From assembly GCA_946498265.1 (NCBI GenBank), contig CAMMNR010000024.1, positions 1-17,011 on the forward strand: a stretch of 17,011 bases of DNA, in the 5' to 3' direction. The notes under the pieces were generated by a model. That model saw only the letters and a list, made by a program, of their open reading frames with translations, was not told the DNA's origin and did not search any database. The translations under genes and the position numbers were made by a program. Origin of the DNA: an uncultured Clostridium sp. GTDB lineage: Bacteria; Bacillota; Clostridia; TANB77; CAG-508. Shown piece after piece: positions 14,290-17,011 of the stretch (positions within the stretch are counted from its first letter, which is position 1; each line of letters starts with the position of its first letter).

Positions 14290-14518
14290 TAACAAAAATA
14301 AAATGATTAGTGAAACAATAAATACTTTATTTTAAATATATAAACATATCATATGTAAGTATTAAAAAATGAAAAATGGAAACTATAAAAAATATATATA
14401 ATATTAATATTATTTGAAAATAATTGAAAGATTATAAAAATTAATTTAATATATATATAATTTTAAACATAAATATAAAAAAGTTTCAAAAAATAAAAAG
14501 AAAGAGGAGGAATCAGTA
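14290..14518. other. 229-bp AT-only leader between the flavoprotein and thioredoxin genes
   Basis: It is almost pure A/T. A short palindrome ACATATCATATGT lies at 14344-14356. A possible promoter (TTGAAA, 17 bases, TAATAT) lies around 14425-14455 but is hard to separate from background. No clear terminator or gene is seen. Confidence 0.4.
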
Positions 14519-14827
14519 ATGGGAGTATTAAAAATAACAGGAGAAAATTTTGAAGGAGAAGTTCTAAAATCAAATATACCAGTGATAATTGACTTTTATG
14601 CAGATTGGTGTGGACCTTGCAAAATGATGTCACCTATAATTGATAACATTGCAGAAGAATTAGGAGAAAAGGTAAAAGTAGGAAAGGTAAATATTGATGA
14701 TAATAAAGAATTAGCAATGCAATTTGGAATAATGAGCATACCTACAATAATTATTTTTAAAAATGGAAAAGTTGATAAAACTTTTGTAGGATTGAGAGAT
14801 AAAGAAGAAATAATACAAGGATTATAA
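14519..14827 (+). CDS. trxA: Thioredoxin
   Basis: A small cytoplasmic dithiol protein that reduces disulfides in ribonucleotide reductase, peroxidases and other clients. 102 residues, the normal length, with active site ADWCGPCKMMSP (Cys31 and Cys34), cis-proline loop MSIPTIIIF (Pro75) and the C-terminal FKNGKVDKTFVGLRDKEEI strand and helix. The strong ribosome site GAGGAGG is eight bases from the ATG. The thioredoxin-reductase-like gene upstream on the same strand is its natural electron source. A hairpin at 14876 ends the transcript. Confidence 0.97.
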   Translation: MGVLKITGENFEGEVLKSNIPVIIDFYADWCGPCKMMSPIIDNIAEELGEKVKVGKVNIDDNKELAMQFGIMSIPTIIIFKNGKVDKTFVGLRDKEEIIQGL

Positions 14828-14875
14828 TAAGTAAATATTATAATATTTAAAATATGTGAAAATATAAAATAAGTA

Positions 14876-14917
14876 AAAAGGAACCTCTATATAGCAAAAT
14901 ATATAAAGGTTTCTTTT
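14876..14917 (+). terminator. Terminator hairpin after trxA
   Basis: Arms 14876-14892 and 14901-14917 pair over 17 positions with one G-U and one mismatch, around an eight-base loop. The right arm ends TTTCTTTT. The left arm (AAAGGAACCTCTATATAGC) is closely echoed at the hairpin after the next gene. Confidence 0.75.
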
Positions 14918-15028
14918 AAGTAGTGTATATAGAAATGGAGGATTTTGGATAGAGCAATATGAAGCATTCCATTCAGCCTTATATTAGTTTTGCTACGTAG
15001 ACGTTCATTAAAAGTAGTAAACAACAAC

Positions 15029-15066
15029 TCAAAAAATGCACAACAAAACAGTCAAAAAATGCACAA
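15029..15066 (+). repeat. Two exact 15-bp direct repeats upstream of the ATPase gene
   Basis: TCAAAAAATGCACAA occurs at 15029-15043 and again at 15052-15066, 23 bases apart (about two helical turns). The second copy continues into ATGCACAAAGCAT, a small inverted repeat touching the presumed promoter. This is the layout of an operator; no regulator is identified. Confidence 0.6.
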
Positions 15067-15072
15067 AGCATA

Positions 15073-15101
15073 TTGAAAAAAATATAAAAATATGTTATTC
15101 T
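15073..15101 (+). promoter_or_regulatory. Possible promoter of the ATPase gene
   Basis: TTGAAA (15073-15078), 17 bases, TATTCT (15096-15101). The ribosome site and ATG at 15120 follow at once. The -10 box is a modest match. Confidence 0.45.
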
Positions 15102-15119
15102 AAAAAAGAGGTGAGATTG

Positions 15120-16400
15120 ATGAAATTAACAAAAAAAGGTTATATGCCAAGATTAATAGATAAGGAAATAGAAGAAAATTTAGAAGTCTTTGGTGCAATT
15201 AGTATTGAAGGACCAAAGTGGTGTGGAAAGACATGGACAGCCTTAAACCATTCAAATAGTGTAACATATTTAAATAATACAGCAGATAATTTTAGAGAAA
15301 AGCATTTAGCAGAAATGGATGTAAATCTAGTTTTAGATAAAGATAAACCAGAGCTTATTGATGAATGGCAAGAAGTACCTGAAATATGGGATGCAGTTAG
15401 ATTTAAGTGTGACCAAGACAACGAAAAAGGAAAATATATTCTAACTGGTTCAAGTGTTCCAGTAAGTGATAAAATACATCATTCTGGAGCAGGTAGAATT
15501 TGTAAAATGAAAATGTATACAATGTCTTTATATGAATCAGGAGATTCTAGTGGAGATGTCTCACTAAAAGATTTGTTTGAGAATAAAGTAAAAAATAAAT
15601 TAGTAAATAAGGTAGAGTTAAAAAGACTAGCAGAATTAATTGTAAGAGGTGGATGGCCTGAAACTATTAATATTAGTGTAGCAGGAGCAATGAAAATAGC
15701 TAGAAGTTATATTCAAGCAGTATTAGATAAAGATATAATTGAAATAGATGGAGTAAAAAGAGATAAACAAAAAATGGAAATGCTATTAAGATCTCTTGCA
15801 AGAAATGAAAGTACTATTTCTGCTAATAATGTATTAATGAAAGATATTGATGATAATGTTACAGAAGAAGATGTTACTATAAGCAGAAATACAGTTACAG
15901 ATTATCTAAATGTACTAAATAGATTACATTTAATTGAAAATCAAAACTCTTTTATGTATAAAATACGTTCAAGATTAAATGTAGGAAAAAATCCTAAAAG
16001 ACATTTTGTAGATCCATCATTAGGATGTGCGATTTTAAATATTACTCCAGAAAAATTGATAAATGATTTAGAAACAATGGGCTTATATTTTGAAGCTTTA
16101 TGTGAGAGGGATTTGAAAATATATGCAGAAAATATAGGAGCGAAGTTATATCATTATAGAGAGAATGATACTGGAGTAGAAGTAGATGCAATAGTAGAAA
16201 TTGCTGATGGAGAATATGGAGCAATAGAAATAAAATTAGGTGCAAATAAAGAAGAAGAAGCAGCAACAAGTTTGAAAAGGTTTTATGAATTAGCTGAAGT
16301 TAAACCTAAATTTATGTGTGTAATTTGTGGTTTATATGATGCGGTTGTAAAAAGACCAGATGGAATTTATGTACTGCCAATTACAGCATTAAAACCATAG
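15120..16400 (+). CDS. AAA_14/DUF4143-family ATPase
   Basis: A 426-residue protein. An N-terminal P-loop ATPase has Walker A GPKWCGKTWTA (31-41), Walker B PELIDEWQEVPEIWD (77-91) and the sensor strand YILTGSS (106-112). A winged-helix-like segment follows (ISRNTVTDYLNVLNRLHLIE, 254-273). The C-terminal DUF4143 domain contains ALCERDLKIYAE and a PD-(D/E)xK-like pattern, GVEVDAIVE ... YGAIEIKLG, with Asp356, Glu370 and Lys372 in the expected spacing. Such proteins are common, often multicopy, accessory genes in anaerobes; a DNA-related role is inferred and no substrate is known. GAGGTG six bases before the ATG at 15120 fixes the start, so the in-frame ATG at 15036, inside the direct repeats, is not used. 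Similar hairpins flank the gene on both sides. Confidence 0.9.
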   Translation: MKLTKKGYMPRLIDKEIEENLEVFGAISIEGPKWCGKTWTALNHSNSVTYLNNTADNFREKHLAEMDVNLVLDKDKPELIDEWQEVPEIWDAVRFKCDQDNEKGKYILTGSSVPVSDKIHHSGAGRICKMKMYTMSLYESGDSSGDVSLKDLFENKVKNKLVNKVELKRLAELIVRGGWPETINISVAGAMKIARSYIQAVLDKDIIEIDGVKRDKQKMEMLLRSLARNESTISANNVLMKDIDDNVTEEDVTISRNTVTDYLNVLNRLHLIENQNSFMYKIRSRLNVGKNPKRHFVDPSLGCAILNITPEKLINDLETMGLYFEALCERDLKIYAENIGAKLYHYRENDTGVEVDAIVEIADGEYGAIEIKLGANKEEEAATSLKRFYELAEVKPKFMCVICGLYDAVVKRPDGIYVLPITALKP

Positions 16401-16426
16401 TTACATTCATTTTCTTCTTCGTGTAG

Positions 16427-16468
16427 AAAGGAACCTTTATACAGTAAAGTGTGGCAAGGGTTCTCTTT
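16427..16468 (+). terminator. Terminator-like hairpin after the ATPase gene
   Basis: AAAGGAACCTTT pairs with AAGGGTTCTCTTT (one bulged T) around a 17-base loop, 26 bases after the stop. There is no clean T run after it, so termination efficiency is uncertain. Confidence 0.5.
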
Positions 16469-16520
16469 GCATTTTATGTAATCTTTAGATTAGCATAAAT
16501 ATTAAATTAATAAAATTGAA

Positions 16521-16549
16521 TTGATATAAAAAATTGCATTATGTATAAT
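16521..16549 (+). promoter_or_regulatory. Sigma-A-type promoter of the truncated prepilin gene
   Basis: TTGATA (16521-16526), 17 bases, TATAAT (16544-16549). It gives an unusually long leader of about 120 bases before the ATG at 16680. Confidence 0.7.
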
Positions 16550-16679
16550 GAATTAGAATAAATAATTTATCAGATTTCACCTCTAATCATTAAAGGAATA
16601 TTTATACATTAATCATATAAAAAATATAACAAAAAGATTATTAAAAGAAAATAACAAAAGAGAAAGAGGAGGGTATATA

Positions 16680-16874
16680 ATGCAATTAAAAACAAAAGGA
16701 AAAGAAGAAATAAACGTATTATTAGATGAAAAACAAAAAGAAAAAATATTGAAAAAAGGTTTAAAAACTAAAAAAGGTATTACATTAATAGCTTTAGTTA
16801 TAACAATCATATTCTCTTATGACGAAAATGTAAAATCCAGTAATAACAAAGGTTTCCTCCTACAAACAATTTAG
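16680..16874 (+). pseudogene. Truncated type IV prepilin
   Basis: The 64-residue product has a long, charged leader (1-33, rich in Lys and Glu) and then KTKKGITLIALVITII at about 30-45, the classic clostridial prepilin cleavage site (after Gly) and start of the pilin helix. In intact pilins this helix continues for another 10-15 hydrophobic residues (VLLILAG-type). Here it breaks after ITIIF into an unrelated polar tail (SYDENVKSSNNKGFLLQTI) and stops. The helix is too short to span a membrane, so the protein is probably not a functional pilin. Promoter, AGGAGG ribosome site and terminator are all in place, so truncation looks recent or the short product has another use. Alternatively it is a remnant of a recombining pilin cassette. 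Confidence 0.65.
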
Positions 16875-16899
16875 TAAAATCATAAATTTTCAAATATTT

Positions 16900-16942
16900 A
16901 AAAGATGAATTGTAAAAAATAATAACAATTTCATCTTTTTTT
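16900..16942 (+). terminator. Strong rho-independent terminator after the truncated prepilin
   Basis: AAAAGATGAATTGT (16900-16913), 11-base loop, ACAATTTCATCTTTT with one bulged T, then a continuous T run to 16942. Confidence 0.85.
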
Positions 16943-16993
16943 GATTTTATAATAAAAATTAAAATTTAAAAATTGAGAGGAGATTTAAAAATT

Positions 16994-17011
16994 ATGGAGA
17001 ACAAAGAATTA
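16994..17011 (+). CDS. Start of a further gene, cut by the window edge
   Basis: ATG at 16994 with GAGAGGAG about 11 bases upstream begins MENKEL and runs off the right edge. Too little is visible to identify it. By position it may be another pilin-type gene. Confidence 0.45.

Noticed and set aside
14918..15000. Possible short gene ending in FWIEQYEAFHSALY
   Set aside because: The open stretch is only about 26 codons, has no start with a ribosome site and no recognisable homology.
15036..15119. N-terminal extension of the ATPase to the ATG at 15036
   Set aside because: It covers the direct repeats and presumed promoter and lacks a ribosome site; ATG 15120 has GAGGTG at good spacing.

Overview
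The window reads as chromosomal DNA of a very AT-rich, spore-forming, Gram-positive anaerobe, most likely a gut-type member of the Clostridia. Four things point there: a CwlJ/GerQ-type spore germination pair, a MurT/GatD lipid II amidation pair, a clostridial type IV pilin N-terminus (KKGITLIALVITII), and strong AGGAGG ribosome sites with near-consensus sigma-A promoters. Genus and species cannot be fixed from this sequence. No rRNA, tRNA, CRISPR array, phage module or transposase gene was found.

Layout. 1-2775: 3' part of mutS (mismatch repair), convergent with an RluA-family pseudouridine synthase; a perfect hairpin separates them and encodes the last codons of the synthase. 2925-4384: a promoter, then a small pilin-like membrane protein, trmB (tRNA m7G46 methyltransferase, overlapping it) and a protein made of 25-residue DUF4116-type repeats. 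4437-6968, minus strand: murT and gatD. Two large GGGACGGG-containing inverted repeats bracket murT, one in the murT-gatD gap and one upstream of the murT promoter. 7041-9436: a HAD phosphatase of the pyrimidine 5'-nucleotidase type, then a translationally coupled LiaF-like and DUF4097-like membrane pair (envelope stress sensing). 9512-11087, minus: an intact TIGR03915-type 'DNA metabolism' protein next to the wreck of its usual radical-SAM partner (TIGR03916 type), which has lost its catalytic core and carries a frameshift. 11422-11931, minus: a YcxB-like membrane protein. 12032-12888: cwlJ-like and gerQ-like spore germination genes. 12948-14827: ogt-type DNA repair methyltransferase, an unusual thioredoxin-reductase-like flavoprotein and thioredoxin. 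15120-16400: an AAA/DUF4143 ATPase bracketed by two similar hairpins. 16521-17011: promoter, a truncated type IV prepilin, a terminator and the first codons of another gene.

Genes that work together: murT with gatD (D-isoglutamine formation in lipid II), the CwlJ and GerQ homologues (spore cortex lysis), the flavoprotein with thioredoxin (thiol redox), and the LiaF/DUF4097 pair (envelope stress). The most noteworthy signals are the modular GGGACGGG palindromes around murT, the decayed radical-SAM gene beside its intact partner, and the thioredoxin reductase lacking the usual NADPH-phosphate motif. All identifications come from reading motifs; no database search was run.
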